64,000 bases of DNA from Phialocephala subalpina (taxonomy: Eukaryota; Ascomycota; Leotiomycetes; Helotiales; Mollisiaceae), in NCBI GenBank assembly GCA_900073065.1, contig FJOG01000002.1:1120652-1184651 (forward strand), in the 5' to 3' direction. Below are positions 34,005 through 44,258 of the stretch, one piece after another. The position numbers and the translations under genes were made by a program. The number at the start of each line of letters is the position of its first letter. Position 1 is the stretch's first letter. The notes beneath the pieces are model-generated. The model did no database searches and had not been told where the DNA came from. It worked only from the letters and a program-made list of their open reading frames with translations.

Positions 34005-35769
34005 ATGTTTTTGACCGCGGATAGCAGCCGAACTGAGGTCAACGACAATCAACAAGAACGAATACCAGATTTATATCCCTCGCCTCTCAATGACGAAGAA
34101 AATGCGGTGCCTTCCAGTGATGAGGATGAGAAGGGCAACCGAACAGGCTCATATGAAGTGGATTGGGACGGTCCAGACGACAAAGCCAACCCCAGGAATT
34201 GGAGTAACTTATACAAAGCTTGGCAAACATTCATCTTGGGCATGCTTGCTTTGGCAGCAAGTTTAGGATCCTCGATCATAGCTCCTGCGGAAACCGAGGT
34301 CGCAAGATACGTTGGCGTCAGTACAGAAACATCAGTTCTGACCATATCTCTATATGTGTAAGTTATCCCATTTGTTGTTAGACAGCTTTGTTGAGAATGC
34401 CCGACACAGTCTTGGCTTTGCCCTGGGACCTTCAATATGGGCACCAATTTCGGAGATTTGGGGGAGAAGATGGTCGATGCTGCCTGCAGTCTTCGTTCTA
34501 GGCTTGTTCTCGATCGCAACTGCTGTCGGAAAGAATGCTGAGACGATTTTCATAACGAGGTTCTTCGCAGGAGTCTTCGGATCTGCTCCTGTTAGCAATG
34601 TGTCTGCCGCGTTGGGCGATCTCTACGAACCCAAAGCCCGAGGCACTGCTGTGACTTTCTATGCAATTGGTGAGTTCTCATTTCGTCTCAAGGTATAGCA
34701 AGAGCTAACAAGTTATAGCTGTCGTCGGAGGACCAACCCTCGGCCCTATCATTGGCTCCGCCTTGGTAGTGAACAAGCACCTAGGATGGAGGTGGACAGA
34801 GTATATCGAGGCAATTTGGACCTTTGCCATCTTCACATTGGCACTTTTCGCAATGCCTGAAATGTATGCACCCGTTCTGCTGAAGAACAAAGCACAACGC
34901 CTTCGCAAGGAGACCGGGAACCAGTCTTGGCATCATTCGCAGGAGGATATCAAAATCACGCCAAAAACCATTGTCACCAAGCACTTCTCGCGACCGATCA
35001 TCATGCTCACAACCGAGCCCATGGTCACTGCCATTGCAATATATGCCTCGTTTGTATATGCATTGTTGTATCTGACTCTAGAAGTCTTTCCAATTGTATT
35101 CGAAGAAGAGCGAGGATGGTCTCCTGTCGTGGGATCTCTGCCTTTTCTCGGTTTGTTTTTAGGAGTGTGTTCGGCCGTCGTGATCAACCTTGCCAACCAG
35201 CCACGGTACGCCAGAATCATGGACGCTGCGAATGGAAAGCCGGTGCCAGAGGCTCGACTCGCACCCATGGCAGTGGGAGGGATCCTTTTTGCCATTGGAC
35301 TATTCGTATGTAAACCTGCTCTTTGCGCTTCCTCCTAGATCCTGTGATATTGGAGTTCCCGAGTGGATTCAATGCCTCTCCTCTTGTTCCGCCCAAAGTT
35401 CATGGCGCTAACTCATTGTAGTGGTTCGGATGGACTGCCAATCCCAAGATCTCTTGGATCTCCCCAGTCTTCGCTGCTGGTTTCATTGGAGCCGGCTTCA
35501 ATGTCATCTTCCAACAGTGTATCAACTTCCTTGTCGACACATACGGTCTTTATGCTGCTTCAGCAGTGTCTGCGAACACGCTTCTGAGAAGCTTTCTCGG
35601 GGCTGGATTTCCGCTCATCGCTATGCCCATGTTTCACAATTTGGGTGTCGGACCAGCGATGTCGGTTCTCGGAGGTATTGCAGTGCTTGCGATTCCTGTG
35701 CCATTTATCTTCATGAAATATGGCCTTGCGTTGAGGAGAAAGTCAAAATTCGCGCCTGTGTTTGACTGA
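34005..35769 (+). CDS. MFS transporter, DHA1 drug:proton antiporter type (polyamine/multidrug-like)
   Basis: Four exons: 34005-34357, 34410-34669, 34719-35305 and 35422-35769 (515 aa). An acidic cytosolic N-terminus of about 65 residues precedes DDKANPRNWSNLYKAWQT, the signature that leads into TM1 in fungal DHA1 transporters. About 12 membrane segments follow. Motif A-like WAPISEIWGRRW sits after TM2 and motif C-like GPTLGPIIGSALV in TM5. The central loop is basic. The family exports polyamines, cycloheximide, fungicides and similar compounds across the plasma membrane. Introns are 52, 49 and 116 bp. The substrate is unknown and no biosynthetic cluster adjoins it. Confidence 0.9.
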
Positions 35770-36394
35770 GAAGCTCCAGCAAGAGACGCACGGGGAACTC
35801 TGCATACAACACGGACCACGCTCCATCGATTTTGAAAGCTGCCATTGAAGCATTTCGGCGTCCTGTTTTCCTCGTGGTGCCGGTGTATAGATTCACGAGG
35901 GCGTGTTTATAACAACGCTAGAGCCGATAAAACACTAGCTCGCGCCCAGACTTCTAGCGAGAGTGTATCTTTCCAACTCCGCTAATCACCAGCCTTTTCT
36001 TCCGCTCTCCACATCGCACTCACCAACCACGAATCCTATGCTCTCCAGCTCGATGTCTTTCAATCTCCCAGATTCTCCTGGAATTTCTTTGCCAAGTGTT
36101 CTTGGTCAAGAAAGTCTCGTCAGCGAAAAGAGTTGACCAGGCTGCCTGGAATGACCAGGCCAGGCTGGGACATTGAAAACGCTGCTGCCTCAATATTCGA
36201 AAATGATTACCAAGCACTCCATTTAGAAGAGTCACTGCCCGATCTGGAAATGGGATATGCTAGTGTGGATTTGGGATACAAAAGGTATCTTTTGCTCTTC
36301 AGAACTTTTTCCCTCTTACATACTTTTCCTCACTCATCAGCGGACCTGAGTCCTGGGGCTCAAGGCATCACTTCGAGCATTTCTCATTGTCCTC

Positions 36395-36419
36395 AATGTC
36401 CCAGAAATTCTGGGACATT
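36395..36419. repeat. 25-bp palindrome, perfect
   Basis: Arms AATGTCCCAGAA and TTCTGGGACATT pair perfectly about a single central A. Confidence 0.9.
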
Positions 36420-36624
36420 TATCTTGTCACTGGGTACCGCAAATCTCTTTCACTAGCTGTGCATTTCCTTCGAAGTGTCCAGCCACATCTGGAGAGAGCA
36501 AAGTCACTAGCGTTGCTTGGGGGTTATAAGCCTGTCTTCTCACGCTCTTGAACTTCTTCTTCCTTACCTCATTTTCCTCTTGGGGCCACTGGACGCTAGT
36601 ATTTGGATGATAGTTTGTGATCTG

Positions 36625-36649
36625 AATGTCCCAGTATTCCTGGGACATT
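36625..36649. repeat. 25-bp palindrome
   Basis: Arms AATGTCCCAG and CTGGGACATT with a five-base centre, same length as the copy 230 bp upstream. Confidence 0.9.
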
Positions 36650-37145
36650 GTCCTCGGCTGTTCACCTTGGTAGAGTCTTACTATTGTCTCGCTTAGCAAA
36701 CAACCCCCTTTTCAACATCACCTTTAACATCCATTCACAATAGCAACGAATTTTTCTCGTGCGCAGCTGGAACTCTTCGCTAACACAATGCTAAGCTACG
36801 GACAATAACTAGATGTTTTGCATATAATCCTACAACTTCTTCTCGAAAATTTCTTCCTTCATCCGCAAACTTTCGAAAATCTCAACGGAAGTTCTCAACT
36901 CTCGAGTTCGTTGTTCTGCTGGCCCTAACAACGTACTTCAATCAAATACGTTCAAGGTTCATTCAACTCTCCATCCAAGTTGACTTCTTCAGAACAGCTT
37001 CTTGTCTCGAAGCTTCACCGGTGCGCAAACACATTCCTTGAAACATATTCTGAGACTGACTCGAAATAGCACCCGCATTCCAGAGCAGACTCCCCGTTGC
37101 ATACAACAACAAATCATATATCCAGATCCTGCATCTCTCAACGCT

Positions 37146-38729
37146 ATGGCACCAAAGAGAAAGGCTGCCCTTGAGGCTACCGCCAAGATCCGCGCATCCA
37201 AGAAGATCAAGACTCCCGAGGACGTCAACAAACCACCCTCCCAAGTCGTTGATGTCTACGTCTTCGGATCTGGTGAGAACGGCGAGCTTGGCCTCGGTGC
37301 GGTCAGACGAAATGGCAAGATGCCAACTGGTGTTACCCGGCCTCGACTCAATGATCTCCTTGATGCGACCACTGTCGGTGTCGTCCAACTGGCCGTCGGA
37401 GGCATGCACGTTGTTGCTCTCACGAAGGATAACAAAATCTACACTTGGGGAGTCAACGATGATGGTGCACTCGGCAGAGATACCACCTGGGATGCTCCAA
37501 TGAAGGCAGCCGATGGCAGTGATTCAGATTCCGACTCCGATGATGACGATTCCGGTCTCAGTCCTCTTGAAAGCACTCCCACGGCTATTCCAGCTGCAAA
37601 TTTCCAAGGTGCTGCTCCTACATGGGTTCAGGTTGCTGCGACCGGCTCTGCCTCCTTCGCACTCAATGCTACTGGTGATGTCTACGGATGGGGAACATTC
37701 ATCGTAAGTCTTCTTTACCCATTTTCATCTTCCATAGCTCACATATCTCCAGGGCGGAGATGGACCAATCGGCTTCTCTCTCGATGGACATCGTGCTGGC
37801 CTCAAGAAGCAAACAACTCCGGTCAAGATCACAGAGCTTAGCAACATCAAGTCACTCGCCGGTGGAGGAAATCACATACTAGCACTCGATCACTCTGGCA
37901 ACGTCTGGTCCTGGGGCGATTCGGCCCAATTCCAACTTGGACGAGAGTACGCCGAAAAATACCGATTCAACTGTCTTCGTCCTGCCCTCCAGACCGGTCT
38001 CCCCCGAAATAACATTCAATACATCGCTGCCGGCGCATACCACTCATTCGCAATCGACAAGACGAATAGGGTTTGGGCCTGGGGACTCAACAATTACGGT
38101 CAGACTGGTATCATTGGCAACGCCGGTGAGGATAATGCGGTTGTCAAGCGTCCATCTATGGTCCGAACCCTCATCAGAAATGGCGTTACTGCTGTTCAGG
38201 GTGGTCTACATCATTCGATTGCTTGTGCTGCTGATGGATCTCTCTACTCTTGGGGACGTTGCGACGACGGACAAATTGGTATTACCAAGCAGAATTTGCC
38301 CAAGGAAGATGTTCTTGAAGATCGTATCTTGCTCAACCCTGTCTTGATCCCTGGTAAGCCACTTTTCCTTACAACTCCCGACTTCTGAAGCCGACAATGC
38401 TAGATATCAACGCCAAGGACGTCGCCGCCGGCATCGATAACTCCTTCGCCATCGACACCGAGGGAAAGGCCTACTCCTGGGGCTTTTCTCAAAACTACCG
38501 CACTGGTCAAGGTACCGAGACAACCGTTGCCAGCGCCACCCGTATCGAAAATACTGCTGTCAAGGATAAGAAGCTATCATATGCAGGATGTGGTGGTCAA
38601 TTCTCGGTTCTGGCTGGTCGTGTTTCCAAGGATGATGAACCAGTTGTCGTTGCTGCTAAGGCTGTCAAGAAGGGTAGGGGTAGGCCTACTGGAAAGAAGG
38701 GCGTTAAGGAGCCAAAGAGTGGGGAGTAA
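37146..38729 (+). CDS. Regulator of chromosome condensation RCC1, Ran guanine-nucleotide exchange factor
   Basis: Three exons: 37146-37703, 37753-38353 and 38404-38729 (494 aa); introns 49 and 50 bp. The N-terminus (MAPKRKAALEATAKIRASKK) is basic with a nuclear localisation signal and DNA-contact character. Seven RCC1 blades follow, recognisable by DVYVFGSGENGELGLG, KIYTWGVNDDGALGR, VWSWGDSAQFQLGR, VWAWGLNNYGQTG, SLYSWGRCDDGQIG and AYSWGFSQNYRTGQG. An acidic Asp/Ser insert interrupts blade 2 (about residues 120-135). The C-terminal tail is Lys/Gly-rich (KKGRGRPTGKKG, AT-hook-like). RCC1 loads GTP on Ran at chromatin and so drives importin-dependent transport. Confidence 0.94.
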
Positions 38730-38870
38730 GGATGGATGCGGGGAACAATAAGATACGTTCTGTACATAGTTTTTGCTCTGACGAAATGCAAACTCATGTC
38801 ACACACTTCTTGAATACCTACCTTAACTTGTGAAAAATCAGTCGCCCGTGCATGTCCAAAATGCTGGGTC

Positions 38871-38895
38871 AATGCCCCAGAAGTCTCGGGACAAT
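38871..38895. repeat. 25-bp palindrome, imperfect
   Basis: AATGCCCC and CGGGACAAT arms with mismatches; same spacing as the other copies. It lies in the convergent gap after RCC1. Confidence 0.7.
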
Positions 38896-38991
38896 GAAAA
38901 GCGATCCTTGAGTGAGGGGCTTCTGGTGCAGACATCTCGAGTATGGCTTATTCGAAAACTCATTTCCTATGGTTGACGAAGAGCCCAGCTC

Positions 38992-39016
38992 AATGTCCCA
39001 GGATCCTCGGGACATT
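38992..39016. repeat. 25-bp palindrome
   Basis: Arms AATGTCCC and GGGACATT around AGGATCCTC. It lies 17 bp beyond the end of the zinc dehydrogenase coding region. Confidence 0.88.
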
Positions 39017-39032
39017 TACCATTTTTCTCATC

Positions 39033-40272
39033 CTATGTGATATACTCTCTTTTCGGGGTGATCAGAATCTTAACATGATGGTCCTTATTCCTGACCAGTT
39101 CCTCGAGTCCCTTTTCCACAACATCCTCCAGCAAAACCCGGCTCGTGACGAACTTTTCGATACCAGAAAACGCCCCTACAAGAATGTCAGCAGATCTATG
39201 GACGAAGTCTGGGGGCCTCATACCTTCACTAAAAGCCTTGACAGTCTCTCGAAAATCTTCATCATTGTAGGCCATCGAAGACTTGATCTCCATCTCCTTC
39301 GTCATGAAGTGTACGAACGGGACAACAAACTTCGCAAACATAATCAGCTCGGTCTCGTCTCATCAGGTACGGGCAACTTACTGGAGTTATCCACCCCGCA
39401 ACATTCATATACAACCCACCATACCTCACAGCATCCATCCCATCTTTCAACGCAGGCGCAACACCCGTACAATCAAACACCACGTCAACACCTCTCCCAT
39501 CCGTCAACTCCCTACACTTCTCCCCAACATTCTCCTTCATCGGATCCATCACCAAATCAGCCAACTCCCCACAAACTCCCCTCCGCTTCTCCGTCGGCTC
39601 GCTCACAAAAACACTCTTAACACCCTTCATCTTCAATACCACCACAACAAATAACCCAATCGGTCCTCCACCCAGCACTAGAACATTTTTCTCTTTCCAC
39701 TCCGGATCCGAGATTCCCGTTTTTCGTACGGCATGATAAGCTACAGCTAATGGCTCAATCAACGCCGCTGAAGCCAAATCGACGGACTCTGGGAGGACGT
39801 GACAAAATGATTCTGGGACGGCGACAAATTCGGAGAGTCCGCCTCCGCCGCCTGACAGGCCTCGAAATCCCCATTTGAGGCAGGCGTTGGAGTTTCCTGT
39901 CTCGCAGCGGAAGCAGGTGGAGCAGTAGAAGCGAGGATCGACCATGACTGCATCTCCCTTCTTCAGTTTAGAATTTTCGCTCATCTTAACGACTCGGCCA
40001 CAGAATTCGTGGCCCATGGTCAAGGGAAGGGTTTCTTTGGTTACGATGTGTGGGTTCTCCTTTCTTGGGATGATGGCGGGGCCTGGATGGTGTTAGTTGG
40101 TGATGGGAGAGAATGGGGAGGGGAAAAGACCATCTGTATATTCGTGCAAATCAGTGCCACAGAGACCACACCACTCTACTTCTATGAGGACTTCATCATC
40201 TTTTGGAATTGGGATTGGGATTTCCTCGATGCGGATATCGAGCTTGTCGTGGAAGCGAGCGGCTCTCATCAT
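39033..40272 (-). CDS. Zinc-dependent medium-chain alcohol/polyol dehydrogenase ((R,R)-butanediol dehydrogenase-like)
   Basis: Three exons on the minus strand: 40131-40272, 39382-40082 and 39033-39329 (379 aa), with introns of 48 and 52 bp. The first intron contains a CTAAC branch site and also an in-frame TAA, so it must be spliced. Catalytic zinc ligands are in WCGLCGTDLHEY and TMGHEFCG. The structural-zinc lobe is FYCSTCFRCETGNSNAC. The NAD(P) fold motif is VLGGGPIGLFVV. The enzyme oxidises a secondary alcohol or polyol; the subfamily fits 2,3-butanediol, sorbitol or xylitol-type substrates. The third exon follows an AAG acceptor. It stands head-to-head with an SDR gene. Confidence 0.88.
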
Positions 40273-41031
40273 GGCGCTGCTGAGTTTTGGATTGTTGGAA
40301 AGTGTGAGTGTAATTTTGTTTGGAATAAGCGTTTAATGATCTTCTTTCCTCCACGTCTTGACGTGGAACTCAAAAACATATATATCTCTGTTGATGAGGT
40401 CTGACACGACGCGAATGCGACGAGTAAGTGAAGGTCATGCAGCTTACCGCCCGTATACCTACTTTATTCAAGGAACCCCGGAAGAAGCATCCAATAACTC
40501 AAGCGTGTTCAGGGGGTTCTTCAATTGTCTCCTACTTGTCTGTGCCCAATTCGGGTTTGATGTTCGGCTATTGGGAAGGGAAAAACTGTCAAGCATCTTA
40601 GAAGCTGACACCGACCCCGCACTCTGCCCGAGATCGACGGACATGGATGATCGATCATCTGACATTGAGCAGTGAAAACAATTATGGTTCCATGTGATTT
40701 TTATCAAGAGGTATTTAGAAAGACTAAGACTTCTGAGCTGTATAGGTTTCAATGTTTTCAAAGCACCTTATAGGCACCCCGCATTTCGAGAACAATGCGA
40801 GGAGAGACTTAAGCCTCCTCCCTAGCTTAGCTTCTAGAATGGCTCCAGATCTTCTACTAAGACTGGCTGATTTGCTCATGTGCGAGCTAAAGGAGATAGA
40901 GAGAGGCAAAGCTAGGAATGAGTAGGCTATGATGGTCCGAGGGATGGACATCGAAGACTCGATGCTGGTATATCTTTAAGCCGTTTCGAGAATTGTATAT
41001 TGTGAATTGAAAGATATAATACAATAGGGCA
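40273..41031. promoter_or_regulatory. Divergent intergenic region between zinc dehydrogenase and SDR
   Basis: The 759-bp space between two divergently read oxidoreductase genes holds both promoters. A TATATATA-like run lies at about 40378-40386. The frames present (e.g. 40358-40675) look like chance. Confidence 0.4.
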
Positions 41032-42248
41032 ATGGTAAGTTATCACCAGCCTCATTAGAGCAGCAAGGTCTCACATTTCCAGGCTAGCAATAAAGGAAAG
41101 CGTTCAGGTCCCGTCGCTGCAGGTATGGCATTCGTGACCGGCGGTGCTCGAGGGTTCGGAAACGCTATTGCAGTCGCTTTTTCCCGTGAAGGCGCTCGAG
41201 GAGTTGCTGTCATTGATATTAATCCTCAGGCTTTGACTGAAGGGAAGAAGATCGTGGAGTCGTTTGGGACGAAAGTACTTTTCCTTTCTCACCCCCAGAA
41301 GTCCTCAGCTGACTCGTCACAACCCAGTGTCTAGCGATCGAAGTAGATGTCACGAAAGAAGAGGATGTTGAACGAGCGGTAGCTGAAGCTGTGAAGGATT
41401 TTGGGAGGATTGATTATGCTGCGTCTGTCCACCCTTCCTCATCAAAGTATGATCAGAATCGTAAGCTGATGGGGATGACCTCTCAAGGAATTTCGCAGCA
41501 CCCTCTCCTCTCTAACCCACACATTCGACACTTCACCGAAGACTTCCGGAAGGGGATGGTAGTCAATAGCACCGGAGTGTTCCTGAGCACGAAACATGAG
41601 TTGAGACAAATGATGAAGCAGGATTTTATTGAAGTGTTCGTCTCCTCGCTCTCTTGGGCCTTCTGAGCTGGAATTGGACTTGCTGAGTTAGGACTCGAGC
41701 CTGAATCGAGTCGGGCTTTGGAATCACCTACCCCCGTTTTAACTATGGGACCCAGTTCTGATACGAGACGTGTAGGGAAGAGGGACGAGTTCCTCAACGT
41801 GGAGCAATCTTCAACTCTGCATCCGTTAACTCTCAAATGGCGATTGTCGGCTCCATGCCGTACACAGCATCCAAATACGCCGTTCTCGGTACTACGAAAG
41901 CTGTATATCCCCTTCCTTCCCTCTTCCTTCTCGTCACCTCTTTTCCTCCCGCCTGATCACCTCATCCCACTAACTCTCAAAAAGGCCGCCTTGGAAGCAA
42001 GAGACTACTCTATCCGCGTAAACGCTATTTTCCCCGGCTTCCTCCTCACAGACCTGTTAAAGCCTATTGTCGGAGCCGTGAATGGTCTCCCACAAGAAGT
42101 GTGGGCGGGATGTGAGGCGAGACAGGGACGAGCTGCGAAGTTCGAGGAGGTTTGGCATGTTGCTGTGTTGATTACTAGTCCGAGAATGAGTTTGGTTAAT
42201 GGGGTTAATTTGTTTGTTGATGGGGGCTTTACTATTAATGAGGCTTGA
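41032..42248 (+). CDS. Short-chain dehydrogenase/reductase (SDR, Rossmann fold)
   Basis: Five exons: 41032-41034, 41083-41274, 41328-41635, 41776-41902 and 41985-42248 (297 aa). Exon 1 is just the ATG, spliced to GCTAGCAATAAAGG. The NAD(P)-binding motif is FVTGGARGFGNAIA, the acidic-residue strand VAVIDINP, then EVDVTKEEDV and a Ser in FNSASV. The catalytic YTASK is in GSMPYTASKYAVLG. The C-terminus is NGVNLFVDGGFTINEA. Within exon 3, about 41411-41530 stays in frame but reads unlike the family, where an NAG-type motif is expected. It may conceal an unspliced in-frame intron. Substrate unknown. Converges with transaldolase, 89 bp between stops. Confidence 0.82.
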
Positions 42249-42337
42249 TTTGAAAACGGCGAGGAAAGGGATAGAAATTTTATGAATCAGACGCCCGTAA
42301 CAATTTGCTCTCGTTCTTACTGTACACTCCATCCAAA

Positions 42338-43603
42338 TCACGCAATCATCATCCCCTCTATCTTATCCTGCATATCACAGAAAATATTAATCGCCTGCAC
42401 GCGTCAGTCCACATCACCGCCCCTCTCTCTTCAAGATTTTCACATACCTGGCCCAACTTCCTCTCCCCCTCCCCATTCCCACTTCTCGTAAACGCAATCC
42501 TATACTCCGCCTCCCTATCCTTGAAACTCACAAACTTCGCCTTCTCCTTCACCACCGGTTCATCGAATAGACTCGCCACACTAAGTTCCGAAGCTGGCTT
42601 CTCAGCAAGCTCTTTGAGCAGACCAGGAGCGATGGTGATATGGTGCACCCCGGCTAGGGCCATGATCTCATCCGTGGATGTGAGACTCGCGGGCAGGACT
42701 TGAGTTTTGAATCCTTCTTGCTCGTATAATCTCTGAGCATGCAGACACAATCTCTGTGCCTTGTTATGATCCACGAACCTACTCATCTCATCAGCGACCT
42801 CTATTCCTTCCTTCCTTTCTTCCTTTCTTTACAACGAGGAAGTGGGAAAGGGAAAACAAACCCAGCTTCAAAATGCACCTTCAACTCATTAACATAAGGA
42901 GCAATATATCGACACCCAACCTCCCCCGCCAGCGCCGCCTGCTCAATCACAAACAAAGCAGTAGCTAGTGTCGCCGTCCCGCTTTCTTGTAAGACTCGAC
43001 AGGCTTGGAGGCCTTCCCAGGTGGAGGGGATTTTGATGCAGACGCGGCCGGTGTCGAAGGCGGAGTCTAGGTATTTGAAGAGTTGGACGATTCCTGTGTT
43101 GTTAGTTGATGAAGGGAAGGAAGGAGAGGGGAGGGAGGGACGAACGACGGGCGGCAGTGATGGTTGATGGGGTGGAGTAGGAGTAGTAGGGGTTTGTTTG
43201 GACGTGGACGTAGCCGGAAACGTGATATGAGATTGCGAGTTGGAGTTTGACCATCTGGGAATATGTCAGATGAGGGCTTGACTAGAGCGGGAGTGAAACT
43301 CACAGCAATCTCAACAGCCAACTCCTTGACCGATATCTCGGGGAATTTGCCAGAGAGTGTCTTCGCCAACGAAATCGAGTCTTCAATCGTTGATTTATGG
43401 ATTGGTTTTTGGAGCTCGAAATAGGCGATTGCTTGATTCGAAGTGCAATCTACGAATTTTCCCAAAGTTTTCGGTACTTCTGAGCGTCAGCTATGGACTA
43501 AATATGAGGCTGGGGAGAAAAGCTCACCTTCCACATCCATGGTATCGCAATCCACGATGGTTCGTGACTGCAGTAACTGCAGGAGATTCTGAGCTGGTGC
43601 CAT
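42338..43603 (-). CDS. Transaldolase (pentose phosphate pathway)
   Basis: Six exons on the minus strand: 43528-43603, 43304-43476, 43149-43254, 42862-43093, 42448-42778 and 42338-42394 (324 aa, the usual length). The Schiff-base lysine is in RVCIKIPSTWEG, near residue 139. Other family blocks are TIVDCDTMDVE, CTSNQAIAY, YVHVQTNPYYSY and LPASLTSTDEIMALAGVHHITIAP (the second half after the first 20 residues). The last exon supplies AINIFCDMQDKIEGMMIA. Transaldolase transfers a dihydroxyacetone unit between sedoheptulose-7-P/GAP and F6P/E4P in the cytosol. Introns are 51, 49, 55, 83 and 53 bp. Neighbours are an SDR and a polyol-type dehydrogenase. Confidence 0.93.
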
Positions 43604-44258
43604 CTTCACAAATCGTCTTCTCAATCAAACACTTGAAACACTGTATCAATTCGAGACTGAAGTTCTTCCTATTAAAGATTTGAGAAGGAAGCATGCAGTT
43701 CGGAAGAACTTAAACAGAAATAGAGATATGCAGACTTGCAGCTGACTTTCTTGCCCCACGTTCTGAATGCGTTTTCCTGCGCATAGGAAGGTAAGCCGAA
43801 CGAATCACCCCAAAGTCCGGCCACTTCCCCCCGAAACTCCACCTTTCTTTCGTTCCACATACGAAATATAGAGTGGGAGCAAAAGTCAAATTGTTCCTGG
43901 CCATAGGCTATTCTGGCGTGCCTGGATCGGGAAGAAGCTCCCACTCGGGAGTTACGGAGAGTTTTGCTCGTCCAAATGAGAGTCGTCGAAATGTGTGAAC
44001 ACAGACAGATCATTCAGATTTACAACCTATGTACGCCGAACACAATTATATCCATCCTGATTTTTGCCAACCTTGCCCAATGATTGTATGCAGTGATGCT
44101 CCTGGCCCAGAAACCGAACCCAAACACCCCAATCCAACCCATCATGAGAGGTCCGCCCAATCCAGAAAATGCCGTCAAAACGCCAACCGATGAACGATGC
44201 AATATCCTAACCCGGGATGAAAGCGCGTATGTACAAGAGACGAGACTATGAGCAACTT
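43604..44258. other. Intergenic
   Basis: 5' flank of transaldolase (read on the minus strand) and 3' flank of the GH76 gene. A 113-codon minus frame at 43672-44013 has no domain and no clear promoter. Confidence 0.45.

Larger units (their letters stand above)
35770..37145. other. Intergenic with two 25-bp palindromes
   Basis: 3' flank of the transporter and promoter/5' UTR of RCC1. Two members of the palindrome family lie at 36395 and 36625. A possible fragment at 36133-36285 (frame with GWDIENAAASIFENDYQALH) reads as protein but has no partner exon I can support. Confidence 0.5.
38730..39032. other. Convergent 3' intergenic region with two palindromes
   Basis: RCC1 (+) and the zinc dehydrogenase (-) end here, 303 bp apart. 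Two members of the 25-bp palindrome family (38871-38895 and 38992-39016) lie in this gap. Confidence 0.6.

Noticed and set aside
18862..35769. A secondary-metabolite cluster including the ferric reductase and MFS transporter
   Set aside because: No PKS, NRPS, terpene synthase, P450 or pathway regulator is present, and housekeeping genes separate the two.
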